Assembly: GCF_000337355.1 (NCBI RefSeq)
Contig: NZ_AOJH01000105.1
Span: 1 to 64,000 of the forward strand
From: Halorubrum kocurii JCM 14978
GTDB taxonomy: Archaea > Halobacteriota > Halobacteria > Halobacteriales > Haloferacaceae
Length of the DNA stretch: 64,000 nt
Direction of reading: 5' to 3'
Position 1 is the stretch's first letter. Each line of letters starts with the position of its first letter. Shown in pieces: positions 33,164 through 41,613 of this stretch. The translations under genes were made by a program, and so were the position numbers. The notes under the pieces are model-generated. The model was not told the DNA's origin. It saw only the letters and a program-made list of their open reading frames with translations, and searched no databases.

Positions 33164-34342
33164 TCAGACCGACCACGACGGCCGGTCGAACAGCTCGCGG
33201 AACACGAGCGTCGGGAACCGCGGGACGAGCCGGCTCGGCGGCCGCCCCTTCCCGTCGCTCTGTCGGGCCGTCACCCGGTCGAGGAGCCCGGCGTCCGCGA
33301 GTTCGTAGAGGACGCGTCGCACCGTCGAGGGCGAGAGGTCGACCGCCTCCCGCGAGGCGATCGTCTCGGTCGCGGCGCTCACCGACGCGCGGTCGTCGTC
33401 GGACAGGCTCACGAGCTCGTAGAGGAGCCGACGCCGGCTCTCCGAGAGCGAGAGGACCCGTCCGAGCGCGACGCCCGGGCGGGGAACGGCCTCAATCCCC
33501 GCGTCGAGGTCCTCCGGCCGCACCGTCGAGGCGCCCGCGCGCTCCGCGGTGATCGCCGCGCCGGCGATCGCGGCGAGGGCGTCGTGGGCGTCGCCGTCGG
33601 CCCACTCGCTCACCTCGCGGATCTGGTCGTGGGTGAGCGCGTCGCGCCCGAGCCCGGTAGAACACCGGCTCGTCAACAGCTCGACGAGCACGTGCCGGCG
33701 GTACGGCTCGAACGCCACCGCCTCGTCGGGGTCCCACTCGATCGCCGACGGGTCCTCGCGCCCGAGACACACCGGGGCGACCCTGTCGCTGACGGCCGTG
33801 AGCCACTCGACGACGGTCGTCGCGCTCGGCGTCTCGGGCTCGTTGGTGTGATCGACCGCGACGACGAGGTTCGGGTCGGTCGCGACGGCGTCCCGCAGCG
33901 CCTCGACCAGTTCGTCCGTGCCGATCCCGTGTTCCGGGACCGTGTCGTCGCTGACCGCGTCGAGCGCGGCGTGGTACAGCCGGAACCGCGTCGACGCGCG
34001 GCGGGCGTCGACGTAGACGAATCCCGGGAGCGTCGGCTCCACCGCGCGCGTGGACGTCTGTATCGCACGTCGCGGTCCGCTGTGGGACGCGAGGCGCCGG
34101 AACAGCGCGGAGACGATCGCCGACTTCCCGCTCCCTTTTGGCCCGTGTACGTAGGCGCTCGGCGGGAGCGACCCGGCGAAGGTCGGTTCGAACACGTCGA
34201 GGAGCCGTTCGATCGCCGGCCCCCGGCCGACCGGCGACTCGGTGTGCGACACCGGGGAGACGGCGTCGATGTCGACGAGGACGCCGGCCCCGACGTCGTA
34301 GCCGAGCCGTCGCTCGATCCGGTCGTCGATGTTCACGGGCAC
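33164..34342 (-). CDS. Orc1/Cdc6-family AAA+ protein with altered Walker B
   Basis: A 392-residue protein. MPVNIDDRIERRLGYDVGAG and HTESPVGRGPAIERLLDVF are typical haloarchaeal Cdc6/Orc1 beginnings. Walker A is GPKGSGKS (residues 67-74). The expected Walker B (hhhhDE) reads LVVAVDHTNE, so the catalytic Glu is replaced by His. The C-terminal winged-helix region (about 300-392) includes LSPSTVRRVLYELADAGLL, then PSRLVPRFPTLVFRELF. Haloarchaea have many Orc1/Cdc6 paralogues, several of which are not true initiators. No clear origin repeats (ORB-type) are seen next to it, so an origin here is not supported. Confidence 0.8.
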   Translation of the reverse strand: MPVNIDDRIERRLGYDVGAGVLVDIDAVSPVSHTESPVGRGPAIERLLDVFEPTFAGSLPPSAYVHGPKGSGKSAIVSALFRRLASHSGPRRAIQTSTRAVEPTLPGFVYVDARRASTRFRLYHAALDAVSDDTVPEHGIGTDELVEALRDAVATDPNLVVAVDHTNEPETPSATTVVEWLTAVSDRVAPVCLGREDPSAIEWDPDEAVAFEPYRRHVLVELLTSRCSTGLGRDALTHDQIREVSEWADGDAHDALAAIAGAAITAERAGASTVRPEDLDAGIEAVPRPGVALGRVLSLSESRRRLLYELVSLSDDDRASVSAATETIASREAVDLSPSTVRRVLYELADAGLLDRVTARQSDGKGRPPSRLVPRFPTLVFRELFDRPSWSV

Positions 34343-34430
34343 CCCTCTGCGGACGATATCCGCGACCGATACGGGGCGTTCACACGCCTCCTCAGCGTCC
34401 GGCTTCGGCTCGACGGATGCCAGCCGCTGG

Positions 34431-34634
34431 TCACCAGTGGTCGGGTTTGTACCGGTTGATGAGCACCGTCGAGAGTACGAAAACCAGCCCGCTGATGAGG
34501 CCGGCGATCAGTCCGACGACGAGCCGAACGACGGGCGTCCCCTCCGACACGATAGCCATCACAACCCCGACGACGGCCATCACGATGAGGAGGTTCCGGC
34601 GATCCTTCGGCTCGAGTCCCAACCGGTCCAACAT
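34431..34634 (-). CDS. Small two-TM membrane protein
   Basis: A 67-residue protein with a short basic N-terminus (MLDRLGLEPKDRRN), two hydrophobic helices (15-32, 36-60) and the tail NRYKPDHW. The ATG follows a TTTAAATA element (34653-34660) by about 20-25 bp, consistent with its own leaderless promoter. Function unknown. Confidence 0.72.
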   Translation of the reverse strand: MLDRLGLEPKDRRNLLIVMAVVGVVMAIVSEGTPVVRLVVGLIAGLISGLVFVLSTVLINRYKPDHW

Positions 34635-34788
34635 ACCACGTCGTCCTCGGCGCGATATTTAAACGCCTCGTGTTCGGTCGTCGGCTGTAACGGGGTGGCC
34701 GATCGCGCCAGCCCGATCCAGTCGGCGTCGGCCGAACAGTTCTCCCCCGATGGAAACCTATACCACCGTCGGGCGAACTACGACTGGT

Positions 34789-35187
34789 ATGTCGAACGAT
34801 CCGGCCGTGGAGGCGCTGCACACGGTCGACGACCGAAGCAAAGTGGTCGCCGTTCTGGCGACGTTGGCCGCGTTCGGGGCCGGGATGTTCACTATCGGCG
34901 ACATCGAGTTCGTCTCGGTCGCCGCGGCCGCGGTCGGGATCGGCGTCCGGTTCGGATCGGTCTGGTGGGGCGCTCGCGCCTTCGTCGAGAGCGAGTCGTC
35001 GACGGTCGCCGACCAGCCGACCGCCGGAAGTTATCACCACGGCGCGCTCGGAATCGCGCTCGTGTTGGCGGGTTGTCTCGCGCTGGTCGCCCGGTATCTT
35101 GGCGGTGAGGTACTGCCGGTTGCCGTCGGCTCCGCTGCGGTCGTCGTCGTTGCGTCTCTTGGTCTCTCCGTGCTGCTCCCCGAGTGA
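34789..35187 (+). CDS. Four-TM membrane protein of unknown function
   Basis: A 132-residue protein with about four hydrophobic segments: residues 22-38, 43-60, 86-102 and 106-128. The loop between helices 2 and 3 is acidic and Ser/Thr-rich. The ATG follows a cctatacc element by about 27 bp. I do not recognise a family. Confidence 0.65.
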   Translation: MSNDPAVEALHTVDDRSKVVAVLATLAAFGAGMFTIGDIEFVSVAAAAVGIGVRFGSVWWGARAFVESESSTVADQPTAGSYHHGALGIALVLAGCLALVARYLGGEVLPVAVGSAAVVVVASLGLSVLLPE

Positions 35188-35297
35188 CGGCCGCACTCGC
35201 TCACGGCAACTCTCACACCGGTCGCTGTCCGGATGGTTCCGTTCGACCGCAGATGAGCGAAGTGCCATAATAAAATTCTGCCGAGAGTGGGGAGGCG

Positions 35298-36464
35298 TTA
35301 GATCCCTGTTCCAGGAATCCAGACGCCCCAGTTCAGCAGCCCGGCGACGACCAGTAGTCCGATAACCAGCGTCCAGACGACGATGGCGGCCGCCGGCGGG
35401 TCGAAGTGCGTGTCGGAGTGCGCGTAGAACACGCGCTGGGACGCTTCACCGACGAGCGCGGAGAACAGCCCGAACACCGCGCCGAACAGCAGCGCAGGCG
35501 CGGCACCGAACGCCAACGGCGCCGTCAGGTCGGCGGCCGAGAGGTCGGTGAGCATCAGGATTCCCTCTTCCCACGTGGAGAGGAACGCGGTCGCCCCCGC
35601 CAGCGTCATGTGGTGCGTTACCGGGATCCGGTCGACGCCGAGGTTCAAGAACAGCAGCGACGCCGCGCTGATCCCGAACCCGGCGAACACGGCGATGAGA
35701 CCGTGCCCGCCGCTGATCATGTTGTACGTGATCACGCCGGCAGCGAGACCGGTGAAGAAGCCGATCGCGGCGACGTGGGACCACTTGTACATGTTCGGGA
35801 GCCACGGTTCGACAGCGAGGCGGTCCTCGCTCTCCTTTCCGCCGTCGCCCTTGACCTCTCCGGGATCGCGCATCTCCCCGCGCTCGAACGGCCCCATGTC
35901 GAAGTAGCCGTTCGCTTTGTCGCTCACTTTGCCGATGATGCTGTAGCCGAAGACGGCTCGAACGACGATTGCGCTGATAACGATGCTGACCGGAATCGGG
36001 TCGACCGGCACCGCGAGTTGTCTGGAGAGTTGTTCGATGAGGACGCCGAAGATGCCGAAGACGGCACCGACAGCGAGGATGTCCGGCTTACTCCCGAGCG
36101 CGAATCCGATGTCCTTCGCGTTGTGGTAGTCGAATCCGGACTCCATATACCCCTTGTTGGCTGCGTACCCCGCGGCCGCGACACCTCCCGCGAAGGAGAT
36201 GTGCGGACCGAACACCGGGCCGAAACCGACGTCGACGCCGAAACCGCCGCCGCCGAGTGACCCGCCGATCACGAGGAAGCCGGTGAAAATGAACGCCGGG
36301 AGCGCGCCGAGCGCCGCTCCGAACGCGCCTCCCGCGAGCGCACCGAGGATGATCGCCGGATTGGTGAGGCTGTTGATCACGTCCGTCGGCGCGCCGGGTT
36401 CGTACCCGACCTGTAGCACGGTGTCGGCCGCGATGGCCAGATCCGGAACTAACTCGATGCCCAT
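35298..36464 (-). CDS. Haloarchaeal multi-pass membrane protein in glp cluster, candidate glycerol transporter
   Basis: A 388-residue protein with about ten or eleven hydrophobic, Gly/Ala-rich segments; the charged middle loop is GEMRDPGEVKGDGGKESEDRLAVEP (about 200-224). It starts directly after the glpK stop codon, with no intervening base, so the two are one operon. It lacks the NPA motifs of aquaglyceroporins. Its position as the only membrane protein of a complete glycerol locus makes it the best candidate for glycerol uptake. Haloarchaeal glp clusters commonly include such a gene, but I know of no direct transport assay. Gly-rich repeats such as GGSLGGGGFGVDVGFGP are notable. Confidence 0.7.
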   Translation of the reverse strand: MGIELVPDLAIAADTVLQVGYEPGAPTDVINSLTNPAIILGALAGGAFGAALGALPAFIFTGFLVIGGSLGGGGFGVDVGFGPVFGPHISFAGGVAAAGYAANKGYMESGFDYHNAKDIGFALGSKPDILAVGAVFGIFGVLIEQLSRQLAVPVDPIPVSIVISAIVVRAVFGYSIIGKVSDKANGYFDMGPFERGEMRDPGEVKGDGGKESEDRLAVEPWLPNMYKWSHVAAIGFFTGLAAGVITYNMISGGHGLIAVFAGFGISAASLLFLNLGVDRIPVTHHMTLAGATAFLSTWEEGILMLTDLSAADLTAPLAFGAAPALLFGAVFGLFSALVGEASQRVFYAHSDTHFDPPAAAIVVWTLVIGLLVVAGLLNWGVWIPGTGI

Positions 36465-37997
36465 CTATTCGTCCTCCTGAGCCCAGTCGCGGGAGCGGTC
36501 GACCGCGTCGTCCCACCGGCTGTACAGCTTGTCGACCTCGGCCTGGCCCTTCTCGGGGTTGAACTCGCGGTCGACCTGCCAGTTGTCGCGGAGCTCGTCG
36601 ACGGTGTCCCAGTAGCCGACGGCGAGGCCGGCGGCGTACGCCGAGCCGAGCGCCGTGGTCTCGTCGACCTGCGGTCGGACGATGTCCGTCTGGATGATGT
36701 CGGACTGGAGCTGACAGAGGAAGTTGTTCTTGACCGCGCCGCCGTCGACGCGGAGGCTCGTCATCTCGACGCCGGAGTCCGCCTCCATCGCCTCCGCGAG
36801 GTCGCGGGTCTGGTAGGCGATGCTCTCGAGCGTCGCGCGGACGATGTGCTCTTTGGTCGTCCCGCGGGTCATCCCGACGATGGTCCCGCGAGCGCGGCCG
36901 TCCCAGTGCGGGGCGCCGAGCCCGGTGAAGGCCGGGACCATGTAGACGCCGTCGGTCGAGTCGACCGACCGGGCCAGCTCCGCGGTCTGGGCGGCGTTGT
37001 TGATCAGGTCGATGTCCTCGAGGAACTCGATCGCCGCGCCGGCGATGAAGATCGACCCCTCCAGCGCGTACTGGACCGGTTCGCCGGACATCTGGAACCC
37101 GACGGTCGTGAGCAGGCCGTTGTCGGACGCGACGGCCTCCTCGCCGGTGTTCATCAGGTAGAACGCACCGGTGCCGTAGGTGTTCTTGGCGTCGCCTTTG
37201 TCGAAGCAGGTCTGTCCGAACAGCGCGGCCTGCTGGTCACCCAGCGCACCGGCCACGGGGACCTCTTCGCCGAGGAACCCGTCCGCGTCGGTGTGCCCGT
37301 AGTACTCCTCGTCGGAGGACGGGCGGACTTCGGGCACCATCTCCTTCGGGACGCCGAACTCGTCGAGGAGCTCGTCGTCCCACTCCATCTCTCGGATGTT
37401 GTACAGCATCGTCCGAGAGGCGTTGGTGACGTCCGTGATGTGGTTCCCCGTCAGGTTGTAGATGAGCCACGAGTCGATCGTCCCCATGACGAGTTCGCCC
37501 TCGCGGGCCCGGTCGCGGAGGTCGCCGCCGCGGGAGCTCTGCATCTTGAGCGGCTCCGCGTTGTCGAGGATCCACTCGGTCTTGGTCGCGGAGAAGTACG
37601 CGTCGCACTCCAGTCCGGTCTTCTCGCGGATCTCCTCTACTTTCCCCGCCTCCTGGATCTCCTCGACGCGGTCCGTCGTCCGCCGGTCCTGCCACACGAG
37701 GGCGTTGTGGACCGGTCGGCCGGAGTCCTTGTCCCAGACGATCGTCGTCTCGCGCTGGTTCGTGATCCCGAGCGCGTCGAGCTGACTCGCCTCGAGATCG
37801 GCGTCCGCGAGGCCGTCGAGGACGACCTGTTTGGTGTTCTCCCAGATCTCTATCGGGTCGTGTTCGACCCAGCCCGGGTTCGGGTAGATCTGTTCGTGCT
37901 GTTCGTACGCGTTCGCGACGACTTGGCCCTCGTGGTCGAAGACCATGAATCGAGTGCCGGTCGTCCCCTGGTCAATCGCACCGACATACTGTGTCAT
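36465..37997 (-). CDS. glpK: Glycerol kinase
   Basis: A 510-residue FGGY-family kinase that phosphorylates glycerol to sn-glycerol 3-phosphate. YVGAIDQGTTGTRFMVFDHEG at the start binds ATP phosphate, TNQRETTIVWDKDSGRPVHN and WQDRRT are substrate-loop signatures, and the GALGDQQAALFGQ and YGTGAFYLMNTG segments belong to the FGGY core. LRVDGGAVKNNFLCQLQSDI matches the C-terminal FGGY signature. Length is normal for GlpK. A Shine-Dalgarno AGGAGG lies 10 nt before the ATG, and the promoter region is several hundred bp away, so the message has a long leader. Divergent from glpABC and followed without a gap by the putative transporter. Confidence 0.97.
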   Translation of the reverse strand: MTQYVGAIDQGTTGTRFMVFDHEGQVVANAYEQHEQIYPNPGWVEHDPIEIWENTKQVVLDGLADADLEASQLDALGITNQRETTIVWDKDSGRPVHNALVWQDRRTTDRVEEIQEAGKVEEIREKTGLECDAYFSATKTEWILDNAEPLKMQSSRGGDLRDRAREGELVMGTIDSWLIYNLTGNHITDVTNASRTMLYNIREMEWDDELLDEFGVPKEMVPEVRPSSDEEYYGHTDADGFLGEEVPVAGALGDQQAALFGQTCFDKGDAKNTYGTGAFYLMNTGEEAVASDNGLLTTVGFQMSGEPVQYALEGSIFIAGAAIEFLEDIDLINNAAQTAELARSVDSTDGVYMVPAFTGLGAPHWDGRARGTIVGMTRGTTKEHIVRATLESIAYQTRDLAEAMEADSGVEMTSLRVDGGAVKNNFLCQLQSDIIQTDIVRPQVDETTALGSAYAAGLAVGYWDTVDELRDNWQVDREFNPEKGQAEVDKLYSRWDDAVDRSRDWAQEDE

Positions 37998-38007
37998 GTT
38001 TTGAATC

Positions 38008-38013
38008 CCTCCT
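38008..38013 (-). promoter_or_regulatory. Shine-Dalgarno of glpK
   Basis: On the minus strand AGGAGG ends 10 nt before the glpK ATG (37997). Most genes in this window have TATA elements that imply leaderless transcripts, so a strong Shine-Dalgarno on a leadered message is unusual here. Confidence 0.6.
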
Positions 38014-38424
38014 GTGGCGCTGGTCCGCTCGCGGCGTCGGCGCAAATCGGACGGCGAGCGCCGACCGGGGGCACGGGTCGTCCCCCGGACCGTCGAGCGC
38101 GACGCCGTGTCCGTCCTTTCGCCGAACGAGCCGCCCGTTGCGCCTCGACCGACGACTGCCCGGCCACGCCGGGAGCCTCCGACGACGCCGCAGTCGGCCC
38201 GAAAGCCGACGGAGCGGGCGCAGACGGAGTGACGGTGTCGCCGCCGCCGCGACATATCTTCACGGAAGCTACCACGCCACTCGTGAACATAATGTACTAC
38301 CATAATAATCTTCCTGTTAAAATCCGGCTCTCACCGCGAACGAAAAATGGTATATATAAACTAATCGACTCCGACAACGATTGTACTACTTGAACGTCCC
38401 TGATCGTTATGGGTGACTCCCTGC

Positions 38425-38463
38425 AGGAGGTAAAGTAAAGTGGGCGGGGTCCGAGCAGTTTGA
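38425..38463 (+). promoter_or_regulatory. Shine-Dalgarno plus 7-codon leader ORF before glpA
   Basis: AGGAGG (38425-38430) lies 9 nt before a GTG (38440) that opens a 7-codon reading frame (GTG GGC GGG GTC CGA GCA GTT) ending in TGA at 38461-38463, one base before the glpA ATG at 38465. The Shine-Dalgarno is 34 nt from the glpA ATG, too far to act on it directly. CTCC (38417-38420) can pair with GGAG (38426-38429), hiding the site in a small hairpin. Confidence 0.5.
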
Positions 38464-38464
38464 C

Positions 38465-40234
38465 ATGGACCAACAGGTGGACGTCGTCGTCGTCGGTGGG
38501 GGATCGACGGGGTGCGGCGTCGTCAGGGACCTCGCGCGGCGGGGGCTCGACGCGGTGCTCGTCGAGAAGGGGAACCTGACGCACGGCACGACGGGGCGAA
38601 TGCACGGGCTCTTACACAGCGGGGGGCGGTACGCGGTCTCCGACCAGAAGAGCGCGAGAGAGTGCATCGAGGAGAACATGGTGCTCCGCGATATCGCGGG
38701 CCACTGCGTCGAGGAGACCGGCGGGCTGTTCGTCAAGCGGCCCGAGGACTCCGAAGAGTACTTCCAAGAGAAGCTGGAGGGGTGTCGCGCCTGCGACATC
38801 CCGGTCGAGGTGATCGACGGCGAGGAGGCCCGCCGACGCGAGCCGTACCTCGCGCACGACGTGGAGAAGGCGATCGCGCTGCCGGACGGCGCGGTCGACC
38901 CCTTCCGGCTCTGCGTCGCGAACGCGGCCGACGCCCGCGAACACGGCGCCCGGATCGAGACGCACGCCCCGGTGACCGACGTGCTCGTCGAGGACGGCGA
39001 GATCGTCGGCGTCGAGATCGAACACGAGACGGGGCCCGGGAAGCGCGTCCACGGCGAGCCCGGGACGACCGAGGAGATCCGCGCGCGCCACGTCGTCAAC
39101 GCGACCGGCGCGTGGGCGGGCAACGTCGGCGCGATGGCCGGCGTCGACGTGGAGGTGCGCCCCTCGAAGGGCGTGATGACGGTGATGAACACCCGTCAGG
39201 TCGACACCGTGATCAACCGCTGTCGGCCGAAGGGCGACGCCGACATCATCGTCCCCCACGAGACCGCCTGCATCCTCGGCACGACCGACGAGGAGGTGGA
39301 CGACCCCGAGGACTACCCCGAGGAGGAGTGGGAGGTCGACCTGATGATCGAGACGCTCTCGGAGCTGGTCCCGGCGCTCGAAGACGCCCGGACGCTCCGC
39401 TCGTTCTGGGGCGTTCGGCCGCTGTACGAACCGCCGGGAACCGGCACCGAGGACCCGACCGACATCACGCGCGACTACTTCCTCTTGGACCACGGCGACC
39501 GCGACGACCTCCCGGGGATGACGACCATCGTCGGCGGGAAGCTCACCACCTACCGCATGATGGCCGAGTCGATCAGCGACCACGTCTGCGACGCGCTCGG
39601 CCACGACGCGAGCTGCGACACCGCCGAGGCGCCGCTGCCGGGGTCGGAGAGCGAGGCGCGCATGGAGGAGCTGATGGACGAGTTCGGGCTCCGGTCGCCC
39701 GTCGCGCGGCGCTCGGGCCAGCGGCTCGGCTCGCGCGCGGACGACGTGCTCGACGAGTACGACCCCAACCCCGTGGTCTGCGAGTGCGAGGGCGTCACCC
39801 GCGCCGAGGTGCAGGACGCGATCGGCGAGGCCGGCAGCGACCTCAACGCGGTCCGCCTGCGCACCCGCGCGTCGATGGGCAACTGTCAGGGGGGGTTCTG
39901 CTCGCACCGGATCGCCGCGGAACTGGCGCAGGAGTACCCGGAGCCGGTCGTCCGTGACGCGGAAGACGAGCTGTACCAGGAGCGCTGGAAGGGCCAGCGC
40001 CACGCGCTGTGGGGGCGCCAGCTCTCGCAGGCGATGTTAAACCACCTGCTGCACGCGACGACGATGAACCGCGACGGCGACCCGGCGAGCCTCGACAGCG
40101 AGGTCGACTTCGGCGCCTTCGACGCCGGGTCCGAGTCCGGAACGGCCGGGGCGAACGAGGGCGGCGACGCCGGAACCGCCGCGGCCGACGGGGGCCGCGC
40201 AGGGGACGACGCGGCCACCGACGGGGGGATCTGA
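38465..40234 (+). CDS. glpA: Anaerobic-type glycerol-3-phosphate dehydrogenase subunit A
   Basis: A 589-residue FAD flavoprotein that oxidises sn-glycerol 3-phosphate to dihydroxyacetone phosphate and passes electrons through GlpB/GlpC to the quinone pool. [23 protein letters not shown] is the FAD motif and [19 protein letters not shown] is the substrate-site region. A C-terminal BFD-type [2Fe-2S] domain holds CECEG and GNCQGGFC. The last about 50 residues ([20 protein letters not shown]) are a low-complexity acidic tail. The stop overlaps the glpB start (TGATG). Confidence 0.96.
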   Translation: MDQQVDVVVVGGGSTGCGVVRDLARRGLDAVLVEKGNLTHGTTGRMHGLLHSGGRYAVSDQKSARECIEENMVLRDIAGHCVEETGGLFVKRPEDSEEYFQEKLEGCRACDIPVEVIDGEEARRREPYLAHDVEKAIALPDGAVDPFRLCVANAADAREHGARIETHAPVTDVLVEDGEIVGVEIEHETGPGKRVHGEPGTTEEIRARHVVNATGAWAGNVGAMAGVDVEVRPSKGVMTVMNTRQVDTVINRCRPKGDADIIVPHETACILGTTDEEVDDPEDYPEEEWEVDLMIETLSELVPALEDARTLRSFWGVRPLYEPPGTGTEDPTDITRDYFLLDHGDRDDLPGMTTIVGGKLTTYRMMAESISDHVCDALGHDASCDTAEAPLPGSESEARMEELMDEFGLRSPVARRSGQRLGSRADDVLDEYDPNPVVCECEGVTRAEVQDAIGEAGSDLNAVRLRTRASMGNCQGGFCSHRIAAELAQEYPEPVVRDAEDELYQERWKGQRHALWGRQLSQAMLNHLLHATTMNRDGDPASLDSEVDFGAFDAGSESGTAGANEGGDAGTAAADGGRAGDDAATDGGI

Positions 40235-41613
40235 TGGCGATCGATAGCGACGTCCTCGTCGTCGGCGGGGGGCTGGCGGCGATCACCTCAGCGGTCGCGG
40301 CGGCCCGCGAGGGCGCCGACGTGCGGCTCGTCTCGCACAAGTCGAGCACGCTCCGGCAGGCCTCCGGGCTCGTCGACGCGCTCGGCTACGTGCCGGCGAC
40401 CGAGCCCGCACAGCCCTTGCGGGAGGGGCCGCCGACCGCGGGCCGCGAACTGGACCGCGACGACTGGCCCGACCCGGAGGGACCGCTCGCCGACCCCTTC
40501 GAGGCGATCGACCGGCTCCCCGAGACGCACCCCTACCGGGTCCTCGGCGCCGACGCGCTCCGCGAGGGGTTGGCCCTGTTCGACGACCTGGCCGGCGACG
40601 CGTACCGGGGCGGACACACCGAGACCAACGCGCTCCTCCCGACGTTCGGCGGGAGCGTGAAGCCGACCGCGCGGTACCCGGCCGCCGCGGAGGCTGGGAT
40701 CGCGAGCGACGGCCGACCCGCGCTGATCGTCGGGTTCCGGTCGCTGACCGAGTACGACGCGCGGGCGTTCGCGGGCCGACTGGAGGCGGCCGGCGTGCCG
40801 TTCGACGTCGCCGGCGCAGAGGTGGAGTTCGCCGAGGCGTTCCGAGCGGACACCAAGGTCACCCGGCTCGCGAAGGCGCTCGATCACGACGAGGAGATCG
40901 ACGGCGTCCCGGCCCGCGAGGCGCTGGCGAAGGCGGTCGCGCCGCACCTCCACGACGTCGTCGACGAGGCGGGCGGCGTCGACCGCGTCGGGCGCGTCGG
41001 CTTCCCGGCGTTCCTCGGCGATCAGGAGGGTGACGCGGTCCGCGCCGAGCTGTCCGACCGGCTCGGCGCCGACGTGTTCGAGATCCCGATGGGCCCGCCG
41101 AGCCTCCCCGGACTCAGGCTGGAGGACCGGCTGTACGACGCGCTCGACGCGGAAGGCGTCCGGTTCGAGACCGGCTTCCCGGTCGTCGGGATCGAGGCCG
41201 AGACTGACGGCTCGATCGAGACGGTCTCGGTCGACCGGAAGGGGCGCGAGACGCCCTACGGCGCCGACGCGTTCGTGTTGGCGACCGGCGGGCTCGTCGG
41301 CAAGGGGCTCGACTCGGACCGCGAGGGCGTCCGCGAGCCCGCGTTCGGGCTCCACGTCGAGCAGCCCGAGGACCGCTACGAGTGGTTCGTCGACGACGCG
41401 TTCGGCGACCAGCCGTACGCGCGCTTCGGCGTGCGGATCGGCGAGGACGGGCGCGCGCTGGACGCGGACGGAGAGGCGGCGTACGACAACGTCTTCGCGG
41501 CCGGCGGGGTCGTCGGCGGCGCGGACGTGGCCAGGGAGAAGTCCGCGAGCGGAGTGTCGCTCGCGACCGGGATAGTGGCGGGACGACAGGCGGCGACGGA
41601 GGCAACCCAATGA
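40234..41613 (+). CDS. glpB: Anaerobic-type glycerol-3-phosphate dehydrogenase subunit B
   Basis: A 459-residue FAD-binding subunit. VLVVGGGLAAITSAVAAAREGADVRLVSHKSS is the N-terminal Rossmann motif; GLVDALGYVP, TNALLPTFGGSVKPTARYP, MGPPSLPGLRLEDRL and the C-terminal NVFAAGGVVGGADVAREKSASGVSLATG follow the family order. It receives electrons from GlpA. The ATG (40234) uses the last base of the glpA TGA, and its own TGA overlaps glpC by 4 bases, so all three are translated as a unit. Confidence 0.93.
   Translation: MAIDSDVLVVGGGLAAITSAVAAAREGADVRLVSHKSSTLRQASGLVDALGYVPATEPAQPLREGPPTAGRELDRDDWPDPEGPLADPFEAIDRLPETHPYRVLGADALREGLALFDDLAGDAYRGGHTETNALLPTFGGSVKPTARYPAAAEAGIASDGRPALIVGFRSLTEYDARAFAGRLEAAGVPFDVAGAEVEFAEAFRADTKVTRLAKALDHDEEIDGVPAREALAKAVAPHLHDVVDEAGGVDRVGRVGFPAFLGDQEGDAVRAELSDRLGADVFEIPMGPPSLPGLRLEDRLYDALDAEGVRFETGFPVVGIEAETDGSIETVSVDRKGRETPYGADAFVLATGGLVGKGLDSDREGVREPAFGLHVEQPEDRYEWFVDDAFGDQPYARFGVRIGEDGRALDADGEAAYDNVFAAGGVVGGADVAREKSASGVSLATGIVAGRQAATEATQ

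Larger units (their letters stand above)
37998..38464. promoter_or_regulatory. Divergent glpK / glpABC control region
   Basis: The 467 bp between the two ATG codons contain no supported gene apart from a 7-codon leader ORF. The part near 38275-38400 is strongly A/T-rich and has a clear TATA (tatatataaac, near 38351-38361) facing glpA. On the minus strand the glpK side carries a Shine-Dalgarno sequence. The G/C-rich block 38030-38230 has no TATA and may be the glpK leader. Confidence 0.6.

Noticed and set aside
33079..34430. Replication origin next to the Orc1/Cdc6-like gene
   Set aside because: No ORB-type inverted repeats or long A/T-rich unwinding region seen.
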